The position numbers and the translations under genes are program-made. A DNA stretch of 55,653 nucleotides, taken from contig JAJFGQ010000024.1 of assembly GCA_021776075.1 (NCBI GenBank), positions 1 to 55,653 on the forward strand, given 5' to 3'. Positions 41,562-50,591 of the stretch are shown one piece after another. A model generated the notes under the pieces. The model was given only the letters and a program-made list of their open reading frames with translations, had not been told where the DNA came from and searched no databases. How positions within the stretch are numbered: the first letter of the stretch is position 1; each line of letters begins with the position of its first letter. The DNA is from Alphaproteobacteria bacterium. GTDB taxonomy: Bacteria; Pseudomonadota; Alphaproteobacteria; Micavibrionales; Micavibrionaceae.

Positions 41562-41996
41562 TCAAATTTTATCCATAGCCACACGCATCTTTGCCAACTC
41601 AATCTGAGCCCGTAAATCAACTTCATCAAGCAAAGCTGTCAGTTGTGGATCCATGACTCTTTCCCGATGAGCCGCGACAACCGAGGCAATACCAACAACA
41701 TCACCAACCGTCAGCGTACCGGATAACAGCCGCATGCGCAGGCGATCCAATTCATCAAGCACATTGTCCGCACGCTGACGCATGCGTTTTTGCGCAGCAC
41801 GCTCAGTAGGATCTTCCGCCCCCTGTACAGCCAGAAGAGAGTCAACTTTTGCAATCGATTGTGCAGCACCCGCAGCACCCGATTCGCCTGTGGCTCCACT
41901 TACAAGCGAACCAAAGGATCCATCGCCCGATTCGGCCTTTCCTTTTTTCTTCGCCTGAGAAGCTTTCTGCGTATGTTGGGGACCATCTACTTTCAT
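41562..41996 (-). CDS. fliX: Flagellar assembly regulator FliX
   Basis: In Caulobacter, FliX links assembly of early flagellar structures to the sigma-54 activator FlbD. It has 144 aa from the ATG at 41996; a longer frame would need a TTG start at 42032. The N-terminal third is low-complexity (Lys/Gly/Ser-rich). The C-terminal half contains VLDELDRLRMRLLSGTLTV and a final DEVDLRAQIELAKMRVAMDK, the conserved FliX core. It is divergent from flgI, whose promoter has a sigma-54 signature. flbD is not in this window. Confidence 0.85.
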   Translation of the reverse strand: MKVDGPQHTQKASQAKKKGKAESGDGSFGSLVSGATGESGAAGAAQSIAKVDSLLAVQGAEDPTERAAQKRMRQRADNVLDELDRLRMRLLSGTLTVGDVVGIASVVAAHRERVMDPQLTALLDEVDLRAQIELAKMRVAMDKI

Positions 41997-42169
41997 ATCC
42001 CAAGTATCCCCCCGATAGGCATCCCCGGTCAAGGCCCAGTAAAGAGACGAGGAAAAATTTGCCGCCTAAGCAGGCAGAAACTTTCTGCACGCGCAGAAAA
42101 GCAGAGAGGTCTTCTCACAAATAAAAACCTAACCACTTGTTATAAAACAATAATCTTATCAACAGAAAG

Positions 42170-42185
42170 TGGCACGAAGTTCGCA
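42170..42185 (+). promoter_or_regulatory. Sigma-54 promoter of the flgI operon
   Basis: TGGCAC-GAAGT-TCGCA fits the -24/-12 consensus with exact spacing, 39 bases before the flgI start. Upstream, TTTCTGC-ACGC-GCAGAAA (42082-42099) is a perfect 7-bp inverted repeat about 80 bases away, a possible enhancer-protein site between fliX and flgI (inference). Confidence 0.75.
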
Positions 42186-42223
42186 ACCCCTGTAAGCAGA
42201 ACACAAAGCCACAGGAAAACATT

Positions 42224-43366
42224 ATGGCAAGATTGATAAAAAAATTACCAGCCACAACACTCATCATGATGATCCTCGTTATCCTCATAGGCGTTTTTAC
42301 ACCCCTGTCCGCTTACGCCAAAACGACACGAATCAAAGATATCGTAGACATTGAAGGCGTGCGCGACAATTTACTTGTGGGATACGGTCTGGTTGTCGGC
42401 CTGAACGGCACAGGAGATAGCCTGAACAATTCTCCTTTCACAGAACAAAGCCTGATGGCCATGTTGGACAGGCTGGGCGTCAATGTCCGGGGACAAAATT
42501 TAAATACAGGCAATGTTGCTGCTGTAATGATTACAGCAACCCTTCCCCCATTTTCCAACCAAGGATCTCGTATTGACATTAATGTCTCCGCTCTTGGTGA
42601 TTCAGAAAGTCTTCAGGGCGGAACACTTCTTGTAACACCGCTCATGGGTGCCGATGGTGAAGTCTACGCTGTCGCACAGGGCTCCGTAAATATTGCCGGT
42701 TTCTCTGTAGAAGGAGAAGCCGCCACAATCATCAAAAACATCCCCACCGCCGGGCGCATTCCGGAAGGCGCCATCGTTGAACGCGAAATTGACTTCAATC
42801 TTGCTGAGCATAATGAGGTCCGGCTATCGCTTCGTAATCCCGACTTTACAACAGCACGCCGTATTGCCCGCGCCATTAATGGCTTTATGTCAGCACCAAC
42901 AGCAACCGCTGAAAATTCATCCAGTGTCAAACTACAGAAACCACAGGGTTTTAAAGGCACCATCGTTGATCTGATTACGGACATCGAACAACTACCTATA
43001 CAACCCGACCAAGTTGCCCGCGTCGTTATTGATGAACGCTCCGGCATCATCGTTATGGGTTCGGACGTCAGAATTAGCACCGTTGCCATCGCGCAGGGCA
43101 ATCTGACAATAAAAATTACCGAAACGCCACAGGTGTCACAGCCCAACCCCTTCTCGGCACAAGGCCAAACAGTCGTCGTGCCACGCACTGACATTCAGGT
43201 TAATCAGGGCGATGACGTACGCCTCGGTGTTCTTGAAACAGGCGTCACGATGCAGGACCTCGTGACGGGCCTGAACAGAATGGGCGTATCACCGCGCGAT
43301 ACCATTACGATTTTACAAGCCATCAAGGCATCCGGTGCCCTGCAGGCCAAAATAGAAACAATGTAG
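42224..43366 (+). CDS. flgI: Flagellar P-ring protein FlgI
   Basis: FlgI is a periplasmic P-ring subunit around the rod, in the peptidoglycan layer. It has 380 aa with a signal peptide (residues 1-32, ...LSAYAKT). It is followed by the near-invariant TRIKDIVDIEGVRDNLLVGY and GLVVGLNGTGDSL. The C-terminal region includes VNQGDDVRLGVLETGVTMQD and the RMGVSPRDTITILQAIKASGAL stretch typical of FlgI. It is the first gene of a long plus-strand operon running to flgE2. Confidence 0.97.
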   Translation: MARLIKKLPATTLIMMILVILIGVFTPLSAYAKTTRIKDIVDIEGVRDNLLVGYGLVVGLNGTGDSLNNSPFTEQSLMAMLDRLGVNVRGQNLNTGNVAAVMITATLPPFSNQGSRIDINVSALGDSESLQGGTLLVTPLMGADGEVYAVAQGSVNIAGFSVEGEAATIIKNIPTAGRIPEGAIVEREIDFNLAEHNEVRLSLRNPDFTTARRIARAINGFMSAPTATAENSSSVKLQKPQGFKGTIVDLITDIEQLPIQPDQVARVVIDERSGIIVMGSDVRISTVAIAQGNLTIKITETPQVSQPNPFSAQGQTVVVPRTDIQVNQGDDVRLGVLETGVTMQDLVTGLNRMGVSPRDTITILQAIKASGALQAKIETM

Positions 43367-43391
43367 AGAGAAAAAACAAGGATCATAAGAC

Positions 43392-43751
43392 ATGATTGAG
43401 ACACTGACATCAGGAACAGAAATAGCGATGATACGGGCTTCACAGCCCCATGCAACGCAGGCCGCGGAAAAACTGCAACAATCCGCCGGGGCCATTAAAA
43501 ATATGGCGGAGATAGAAGAAGCCGCCAAGGAATTCGAAGCCGTATTCATGGCCGAAATGCTTAAACCCATGTTCGCAGGAATGAGTCCCGACCCCACTTT
43601 TGGCGGCGGGCACGCAGAAGAAATATTCCAAGGCATGATGCTACAGGAATACGGAAATGTCATGGCCGAAAAAGGCGGGGTTGGCCTTGCCAAACATGTC
43701 AAAGCGGAACTAATCCGCATACAGGAGGAAGTGCAAAATGGAAACAAGTAA
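43392..43751 (+). CDS. flgJ: Rod-binding protein (FlgJ N-domain / CheL-like)
   Basis: A 119-aa protein consisting only of the rod-binding domain, without the muramidase domain that enterobacterial FlgJ carries. The signature is EEAAKEFEAVFMAEMLKPMF, then FGGGHAEEIFQGMMLQEYG. In Caulobacter the same short form is called CheL and follows flgI, as here. Its 3' end overlaps the next gene by 14 bases. Confidence 0.9.
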   Translation: MIETLTSGTEIAMIRASQPHATQAAEKLQQSAGAIKNMAEIEEAAKEFEAVFMAEMLKPMFAGMSPDPTFGGGHAEEIFQGMMLQEYGNVMAEKGGVGLAKHVKAELIRIQEEVQNGNK

Positions 43752-44244
43752 CACCACATATCAGGAACAGAACGAAAGAAACTACCCTCCTGCTCCTCCG
43801 TCCATTCTGCCGCAAAACCCTCAACAGGCTATGCAGGAAATGATGGAAACAATTGATGCTCTACGCTCAATTTACGTGGAAGAAAATGACGCTCTTGAGG
43901 CTGTTGATACAGAAAAATTTATGTCTCTTCAGGAAAAAAAGATAAATGCGGCCCGCGACTATCAAAACAGCGTAGAGCAAATCATACATAGAAAAGATGA
44001 GTTTCAAAATACATCACCTTCTCTGCATGAAAAACTACAGAAAATGCAGGCAGAATTTACAGAAATCACCGGTAAAAACCTGAAAAATCTGGATCGAATG
44101 CAAAAAGGCTTAAGACGCCTGAATGACCGCGTTATGCATGCGGCCCGCAGAGCCGTTCAGAGCGAAAGCGTTAATTATGGCGCCACAGGCAATATCAACA
44201 AAAATGAACGCAGCGTGTCTATCGGCGTAAATGAATCCGCGTAA
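43738..44244 (+). CDS. FlgN/FlbY-like flagellar protein
   Basis: A 168-aa helical protein with no signal peptide. The core (about 35-140) has three long amphipathic helices (METIDALRSIYVEENDALEAV; FMSLQEKKINAARDYQNSVE, split here) as in the export chaperone FlgN, which handles hook-filament junction proteins. In Caulobacter the gene after cheL is flbY; position and size agree, but sequence proof is lacking. GGAGGAAG inside flgJ serves as its ribosome-binding site. Confidence 0.65.
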   Translation: METSNTTYQEQNERNYPPAPPSILPQNPQQAMQEMMETIDALRSIYVEENDALEAVDTEKFMSLQEKKINAARDYQNSVEQIIHRKDEFQNTSPSLHEKLQKMQAEFTEITGKNLKNLDRMQKGLRRLNDRVMHAARRAVQSESVNYGATGNINKNERSVSIGVNESA

Positions 44245-44255
44245 GGAAAACAAAG

Positions 44256-45953
44256 ATGAGCATAAATATATTTTTTACACAGCAGACCACACCGGGAAAT
44301 GCCGGTAATCCAGTCCAGACTGCTCTCGGGAGTTCGTCCGGCACAGGACTATTTGCTGCGGTTCCGGGTTCTAATTTTATGGACCTGATTTTTGCCCGTC
44401 TCAAGGCCGGACAAACAGAAACCCCCTCCCCTGAAACAACGCAAGACACAGGGGAGACACTGCTTCAAACAGGGACAATAGTTGCAACCGGCAACCCTGA
44501 CTATGCGGGACATATTGAGCCGCTGCCTCTTGCTTCTCTTCCTCCCACTTCTGTTGAAGCAGGGCCCCTTACTCTGGAAGGTGCACCACCGGTACTCATA
44601 TCAGATGTCGGACCAGAAACTCCTGTGACTCCAGGGCTTCTGAAAATTGAAGACCCGGTACTAACCGAAAAAATACAGAAAAAATTCCATGATTTTCTTT
44701 CCTCTTTCCTGCATGGGTTACCACAGGAAAACAAACCGCCCGTTATTTCATCCGGTCTTCTCACGCCGGAACAACATCATCAAATGCTACAATTTGCTCC
44801 TCTTGCAGATCTTGCAGAAAACCCGCCACCAGCCTTAATCGCTACTGGCATAACTCTGGAGGATATTCGAAATTTTATTGATGATCTGGTAAAGCAAGTA
44901 ACCGGAGGCGAAGTTTTCCTTATTGGTACAGTCCGTATTCTACCCCCACAAGCCAAACAAGGTGTTATTTTCCAACCGCGCGCTTTAATTTTACCGGCGC
45001 AAAAAACACCTCCCACAACCGAAAACATAGCAGCCAACACAACCGCGAATACGCCAGAAAGCCCGGAAAGCTCGGAAAGTAATACTAGCAGCAACAAAGG
45101 CACCGGCAATAACAACATAGCGGCCCGTCTTAATGCCCTAATTAACGGCACAGAAAACGGCCTGTCTCTGGAAGATGCCTTTGGTGGTAAAAATGGTGAT
45201 TTTAGTGAAGTCCTCAAAATTCTGGAACAAGCACGAAAAACGACGACACCCACAAACAACAAGACCCCGACAACAAATAAAGAGCTTGCCGCGCTCAAGA
45301 GTACCGTAAGCGCCGGCTTAAGCACCGTACCGACACAAACACCGCCAGGATTGAGCAATCTATTTTCCAGCGCAGCTTTTCAAGATATCTTCCCCGAGGG
45401 ACTGGACTGGACAAACAGCAGCGCGGGGCCGTCTTTAAGCCTGAACGGTACGGCAAACATGACCAGTCTGCTGGCCCATACCAGTCAGGCCGGACAACCT
45501 CATCCCGCGACACAAATGGTCGCCGCCACAATCAGCCGCGCCGTTTCACAAGGCGACACAAAGAACATAACCGTCAAATTGAACCCGCCGGAACTTGGAA
45601 AGGTCGAAGTCCGTTTTGAATTCTCTGAACATAAGCCCGTCCGGGCCGTTGTTATCGCAGAAAAGCCGGAAACTTACATGATGCTACAGCGTGATGCCCA
45701 TGTTCTGGAACGCGCATTGCAGGAAAGCGGGCTGGACACGGACGGAAACTCCATAAGTTTTGAACTATCACAGGATGGCAGCGCCTTTAACCACGATAAT
45801 GACGGTAAGGGCAATCATAACGGAAGCGAAAACGCCCGTTCTCATGGCAACGGCGACAATCCGGAAGATGACGGCATGGAAATTATTGAAACAACGATGA
45901 ACTGGCAGGTCAACCCGCAAACCGGGCACATGCATTACAACGTTCTGGTCTGA
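44256..45953 (+). CDS. fliK: Flagellar hook-length control protein FliK
   Basis: FliK is the secreted molecular ruler that stops hook growth and triggers the FlhB switch. It has 565 aa. A long Pro/Thr/Asn-rich variable part (about 1-420) is followed by the conserved C-terminal hook-length domain (about 425-515), with ITVKLNPPELGKVEVRFEF and MMLQRDAHVLERALQESGLD. The tail is Gly/Asn/Asp-rich. It lies directly before flgD and the hook genes. Confidence 0.9.
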   Translation: MSINIFFTQQTTPGNAGNPVQTALGSSSGTGLFAAVPGSNFMDLIFARLKAGQTETPSPETTQDTGETLLQTGTIVATGNPDYAGHIEPLPLASLPPTSVEAGPLTLEGAPPVLISDVGPETPVTPGLLKIEDPVLTEKIQKKFHDFLSSFLHGLPQENKPPVISSGLLTPEQHHQMLQFAPLADLAENPPPALIATGITLEDIRNFIDDLVKQVTGGEVFLIGTVRILPPQAKQGVIFQPRALILPAQKTPPTTENIAANTTANTPESPESSESNTSSNKGTGNNNIAARLNALINGTENGLSLEDAFGGKNGDFSEVLKILEQARKTTTPTNNKTPTTNKELAALKSTVSAGLSTVPTQTPPGLSNLFSSAAFQDIFPEGLDWTNSSAGPSLSLNGTANMTSLLAHTSQAGQPHPATQMVAATISRAVSQGDTKNITVKLNPPELGKVEVRFEFSEHKPVRAVVIAEKPETYMMLQRDAHVLERALQESGLDTDGNSISFELSQDGSAFNHDNDGKGNHNGSENARSHGNGDNPEDDGMEIIETTMNWQVNPQTGHMHYNVLV

Positions 45954-45971
45954 TAAAAGGAGACGAAGAAA

Positions 45972-46718
45972 ATGACTTCCGATATAACATTAAGCGGCGC
46001 CGTTCAACAGGCCCAGAAGACCGAACAACAAGGTCTGAAACTGACAGAAGATTTTGATCAGTTTTTAACCCTGCTTACAACACAGCTTCAAAATCAGGAC
46101 CCACTCGACCCCATGGACTCCTCGGAGTTCACAAACCAGATCGTGCAGTTCAGTCAGGTTGAACAGCAGATTAATATGAACCAGAAAATAAGCGATCTGG
46201 TCAGCCTCGAACTGGCAAACAGCTCCAGCGTCGCCCTTGGTTATGTTGGGCTGGATGTCAGCTATCAAAGTGCTGAATTGAATTTTGATGGTGAAGCACC
46301 GGTTACAGTCTCCTATGCACTGGAGAAGGATGCTCTCAGCGCCACCATCAATATTGTCGATGAAACCGGCGCTGTTGTCTTTACGGCGGATGTGCCGAGA
46401 GAAACAGGCGCGCATGAATTTGTCTGGGACGGTTCCCATCAGGGCGGTGGATTCGTTGAACCGGGCACATATGCCGTTAATGTCGACGCCTTCGACAAGG
46501 ACAACAAATTTATTGACAATACAACGGTCGTCACAGGGCGGGTCCGCGGTATTGAAACGCAAAACGGACTGGTCTTCCTTTTGATCGGTGAACGCGCCGT
46601 GGGTTTGAACACGATTGTAAATGCCGTCACACCACCGCCACCTAAAGAAGAAGTGGCAACAGATACAGATGCACCGACACCGCCTACACCGCCGCCTACA
46701 CCGACAGGAGGCGCATAA
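45972..46718 (+). CDS. flgD: Hook cap protein FlgD
   Basis: FlgD is the scaffold at the tip of the growing hook that directs FlgE insertion. It has 248 aa. The conserved N-terminus FDQFLTLLTTQLQNQDPLDP, followed by MDSSEFTNQIVQFSQVEQQ, is diagnostic. A central FlgD Ig-like/tudor region follows (VFVWDGSHQGG-like WDG motif at about 155). A ~30-residue C-terminal Pro/Thr tail (TPPTPPPTPTGGA) is an unusual addition. flgE starts two bases after its stop. Confidence 0.95.
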   Translation: MTSDITLSGAVQQAQKTEQQGLKLTEDFDQFLTLLTTQLQNQDPLDPMDSSEFTNQIVQFSQVEQQINMNQKISDLVSLELANSSSVALGYVGLDVSYQSAELNFDGEAPVTVSYALEKDALSATINIVDETGAVVFTADVPRETGAHEFVWDGSHQGGGFVEPGTYAVNVDAFDKDNKFIDNTTVVTGRVRGIETQNGLVFLLIGERAVGLNTIVNAVTPPPPKEEVATDTDAPTPPTPPPTPTGGA

Positions 46719-46720
46719 CA

Positions 46721-48577
46721 ATGAGTTTATTTGGATCTTTGGTAACGGCTAGCTCAGGGATAAACGCTCAATCCAAGTCTACAGCCATTATTGCCAATAA
46801 CATCGCCAATGTCACAACGACCGGCTTCAAGCGCTCAGAAGCTGCCTTCTTTGATATGGTAACATCGGAAAGCGAGCTGAAAGGCAGTGCGGCTTCCGGC
46901 GCCGTCACGGTAAACCGCGTCCAGCGCGTTGACCAACAAGGGCAAATACAAGAGACGGGCTTCCTGAGTAATGTCTCCATAACCGGCAATGGCTTCTTCC
47001 CGGTTAAACAATCAGCAAACCCGGCAGAAGAATTTCTCTATACACGTAACGGTACATTTGATGCCGCGATTTTCAGCCCCACAGAAGACGTGCTTCGTAA
47101 TGACGCCGGTTTCTTTCTCTATGCGTGGCCGATTGATTCCAACGGCAACATCCCCGGAAATAGCCTGGCCTCTCTGGTCCCGGCAGATGTCAGTATTGTC
47201 GAGACCACAAGTAGACCGACAACCATGATAGAAACGGCGATTAATCTTAATGCCAACCAACAAATTATTAATCCACACAGCTTGACTCCCCCTCAGCAAT
47301 TGCCCGTATCCCAGCAAAGCATTAACGGCGTACCGGACCCCAGTCAGCCCGCAGATTTTTCGCGCAGCCTTACTGTTTTTGACAATCTGGGCGCGAGCCG
47401 GGAACTCGTTTTTGAATTCCGCAGGGTGATCGGACCCATGGCGCATTTTTCATCCAATACCAACACTGCGTTTAATCAAAGCGATGTTCTGGTCGGCAAC
47501 CCGGGCGGCGCCATAGTCGGCGATATCCTCGAGCTTAATGACGGTACCAATCTAAGCAGTGTGATCCTGACAAACGCACCGGCTAATACAGCTCTGGGGC
47601 AAGCCAACACGATGCAGGACCTTCTGAGTGCTGTGAACAACTTCACAGATGGTGCCGGAAACAGATTATATGACGCTCAACTGGACAGCACGGGTCAGCT
47701 TCTTATACAAGCCACCAACCCTGCCGTTACAGTCGATATAAGCAATAGTACACCCAGCATTCTTAATGATTTCAATTTTATTCCAGACCCGTCAAGCGGC
47801 ACGCTGGTCTTTAATCCGGATGCCTCCCTGACAGCACCGGGCGCGGCCAACCCGCAACAAAACAACTTCCCGGCTTTTGGGAACCTGACAAACCCAAGCA
47901 CGCAAAATTGGTGGGAAATGAGAGTTCTGACACCGCCCGACTCTTCTATTACCAACCCCCTCGACCCCCTGTTCGGACAGAGTATTGAAATCAGCAAGGG
48001 CCTGATTAACTTTGATGGCAATGGCCGGCTGAACGCAGCAACATCCCTTGATGCCAGCGGCAATGTTGTCATCAATGGCGACCTGACTCTCCCCACCGTC
48101 AGTTTTGACGCCAGCACACCAACGGAAGACACAAGCATCACTCTTGATATGAGTCAGTTCAGCCAGTTTGCAGGCACCTTTAATGTGTCCTTTACCGAAC
48201 AAAACGGTGCGCCACTTGGCGAACGAACCAACGTAGAAATCACACGGGATGGCACGATTGTCGCCCTGTTTTCCAACGGGGTGAGGGCCGAACTTTACAA
48301 AATACCGCTGGTGAATTTTAACAACGCCAACGGCTTGCAGGAAATTTCCGGAACAGCCTACGCCGAAAGTGCGGAGTCAGGCATAGCGGAAGTACTCGAA
48401 ATCGGCAGCAACATGGGTGAAGGCTTTTTAAACGGAGCCAGTATTGAAGCCTCCAATGTCGATATCGCTAACGAATTTGCGCATCTGATTGTCAGTCAGC
48501 GCGCTTTTACCATGAGTTCTCAACTTATGAATACCGTTGACGAAATGACAGAAAGGCTGGGGCAACTCAGTCGATAG
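46721..48577 (+). CDS. flgE: Flagellar hook protein FlgE (copy 1)
   Basis: FlgE is the hook subunit, exported through the rod. It has 618 aa, larger than the ~400 aa of enteric FlgE because of an expanded outer domain. The N-terminal D0 motif ANNIANVTTTGFKRSEAAF and the C-terminal NVDIANEFAHLIVSQRAFTM pair as in all hook proteins. EITRDGTIVALFSNG marks the D1 return. The next gene is a second hook protein starting with the same 17 bases after the start codon. Confidence 0.95.
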   Translation: MSLFGSLVTASSGINAQSKSTAIIANNIANVTTTGFKRSEAAFFDMVTSESELKGSAASGAVTVNRVQRVDQQGQIQETGFLSNVSITGNGFFPVKQSANPAEEFLYTRNGTFDAAIFSPTEDVLRNDAGFFLYAWPIDSNGNIPGNSLASLVPADVSIVETTSRPTTMIETAINLNANQQIINPHSLTPPQQLPVSQQSINGVPDPSQPADFSRSLTVFDNLGASRELVFEFRRVIGPMAHFSSNTNTAFNQSDVLVGNPGGAIVGDILELNDGTNLSSVILTNAPANTALGQANTMQDLLSAVNNFTDGAGNRLYDAQLDSTGQLLIQATNPAVTVDISNSTPSILNDFNFIPDPSSGTLVFNPDASLTAPGAANPQQNNFPAFGNLTNPSTQNWWEMRVLTPPDSSITNPLDPLFGQSIEISKGLINFDGNGRLNAATSLDASGNVVINGDLTLPTVSFDASTPTEDTSITLDMSQFSQFAGTFNVSFTEQNGAPLGERTNVEITRDGTIVALFSNGVRAELYKIPLVNFNNANGLQEISGTAYAESAESGIAEVLEIGSNMGEGFLNGASIEASNVDIANEFAHLIVSQRAFTMSSQLMNTVDEMTERLGQLSR

Positions 48578-48631
48578 AAAGAAAAAGTTAACAACCACGA
48601 GTTCAACACGAAGAAGAAAAGGAGAGTTACT

Positions 48632-50419
48632 ATGAGTTTATTTGGATCACTATTTACCGGCGTATCGGGATTGGGTGCTCAATCCCAGGCCACCGCCATG
48701 ATCGCGAATAATATCGCTAACATCAACACGACCGGCTTTAAAAGGTCAGAAGCCTCGTTCTTCAGCCTTGTCACAACCGAAGGCCGGTCATCCAAGTTCT
48801 CACCAGGCACGGTTTCCGTGAACCGGGTGCAGCGCGTGGATCAACAAGGACCAATTCAACAAACAGCCTCCACCACAGATGTCGCTATATCGGGCAATGG
48901 ACTGCTCGCCGTTAAACGGGATCCAGATGCCACGAACCAACTGGAATTCCTCTATACCCGTAGCGGATCTTTTAGTGAAGACAAAGAAGGCAATCTACGG
49001 AACACAGCCGGCTTTCTTGTCTATGGCGTAGCCGTTGATTCAATAACGGGCGTCGCGCCTGCTGTCAGTGACGTCACACAGCTTGTCCCTGTTAATGTCG
49101 GCTCCACATCAACCGGCAACACAAGACCGACAACGGCCATTGAGTTATCATTGAACCTGAACGCCTCATCGGTAGACAACACTTTGGGAGCTATTGACCC
49201 GAGCACGAGCACAACCGCTCCCGATTTTTCGAGAACGATTACCGTGTTTGACAGTCTTGGTGGCGCACAGCCTTTGACGCTGGAATTTACAAAAACGTAT
49301 GGCCCGCAGGCAACCGCAGCCGGCAATGTATCCGGCTTGTTGGCCTCCAATAACCTGATCACGGACTTATTAATGACCGTCGGCGACCAATTCAATGTGG
49401 GCATTGACGGCGGGCCGACACTGCGCACCTACCAGGTCTCGAACACTATACCTCTGCCTCCTCCTGCCGCCCCCCCCGGTGTCGTAGAGGTCTCAACAGT
49501 TGCCGATATTATTAACGACATTAACGCCAATGCCCCCGGTGTCAGTGCCTTTCTAGGGAATGATGGTGAGTTTGTCTTTCAACGTGACAATTTTCAGGGT
49601 GGCGCAGCACAAACCGTAGATATTGCTGAGGTTATCCCCGGCACAGCGCTAAGCAGGCTAGGTTTCGTAGGATTCCCTCTTGGGCCTTTTGTGTCCAATG
49701 ACCTGAATAACGCCACCTACGACAATGGTGGTCCGGCAGATGTGCCGACAATATACGGTGCGGAAGAATTTCCGGCCTTTACCATCCTGCCCGGCGATCC
49801 GAACTATAATAGCCGCGGCTGGTGGCAAACACGGATTGTTCATCCGGATGGGACCACGCTTAGTAACGGCCTCATCAATTTCAACGGCGATGGCTCCCTG
49901 AATGCTCAATCCTCCGGCAACCCTTCCGCAACTGACATTAACCTGACCGGCGTTGTCCTGAAAGCCGGAGCCGCACCGCAAAATATTGATATAGACATCA
50001 ATAACTTCAGCCAGTTTTCGGGCAGCTTTAATGTGAACTTCACAGACCAGAACGGGGCCGCTCTCGGCCTGCGGACCGGTCTGGAAATCACGCGGGATGG
50101 CCTTGTCGTCGCCCGGTTCTCCAACGGTTCCACAACGGATCTTTTCAAAATACCGCTCATAAAATTCAATAATGTGAACGGTCTGAGCGAAGTCTCCGGT
50201 ACGGCTTATGTGGAAAGTTCGGAATCAGGCTCCACAAACGCTAACTTTGCCGGTGAAGGCGGAGCCGGGTTCTTTGAACCCTCAACCGTTGAATCATCGA
50301 ATGTCGATCTGGCCGAAGAATTTGCCAAACTGATCGTCAGCCAACGGGCTTTCACATCCAACACGCGGATCATTAATACCGTTGACAGCATGACCGAAGA
50401 TTTGCTGCGGATTATCTAA
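48632..50419 (+). CDS. flgE: Flagellar hook protein FlgE (copy 2)
   Basis: A 595-aa second hook protein. The D0 motif ANNIANINTTGFKRSEASF and C-terminal NVDLAEEFAKLIVSQRAFTS are nearly the same as in copy 1. The surface-exposed middle (about 190-400) is largely different, with a Pro-rich PLPPPAAPPG stretch. QFSGSFNVNFTDQNGAALG corresponds to QFAGTFNVSFTEQNGAPLG of copy 1. GGAGAG lies before the ATG. It ends the operon at the terminator 50493-50536. It may be an alternative or a mixed-hook subunit (inference). Confidence 0.93.
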   Translation: MSLFGSLFTGVSGLGAQSQATAMIANNIANINTTGFKRSEASFFSLVTTEGRSSKFSPGTVSVNRVQRVDQQGPIQQTASTTDVAISGNGLLAVKRDPDATNQLEFLYTRSGSFSEDKEGNLRNTAGFLVYGVAVDSITGVAPAVSDVTQLVPVNVGSTSTGNTRPTTAIELSLNLNASSVDNTLGAIDPSTSTTAPDFSRTITVFDSLGGAQPLTLEFTKTYGPQATAAGNVSGLLASNNLITDLLMTVGDQFNVGIDGGPTLRTYQVSNTIPLPPPAAPPGVVEVSTVADIINDINANAPGVSAFLGNDGEFVFQRDNFQGGAAQTVDIAEVIPGTALSRLGFVGFPLGPFVSNDLNNATYDNGGPADVPTIYGAEEFPAFTILPGDPNYNSRGWWQTRIVHPDGTTLSNGLINFNGDGSLNAQSSGNPSATDINLTGVVLKAGAAPQNIDIDINNFSQFSGSFNVNFTDQNGAALGLRTGLEITRDGLVVARFSNGSTTDLFKIPLIKFNNVNGLSEVSGTAYVESSESGSTNANFAGEGGAGFFEPSTVESSNVDLAEEFAKLIVSQRAFTSNTRIINTVDSMTEDLLRII

Positions 50420-50492
50420 TGAAGCAGTAACGACACACTATTAGTAAGACTGCGCACCTTGTTCCAGAAAGGAACTATCTGACGCAGCACCG

Positions 50493-50536
50493 GGGCGCGG
50501 CACATGTGGGAAGAATCTCACCCGCCGCGCCCTTTT
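50493..50536 (+). terminator. Intrinsic terminator of the flgI-flgE2 operon
   Basis: GGGCGCGGC (50493-50501) pairs with GCCGCGCCC (50524-50532), followed by TTTT. The loop itself contains a smaller GTGGGA/TCTCAC stem. It is 74 bases after the flgE2 stop and 56 bases before the next start. Confidence 0.8.
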
Positions 50537-50591
50537 CTATTCCACGCTATTGTGTGAAACTACAGAGACAGGACAACAAAGGATAAGTTCC

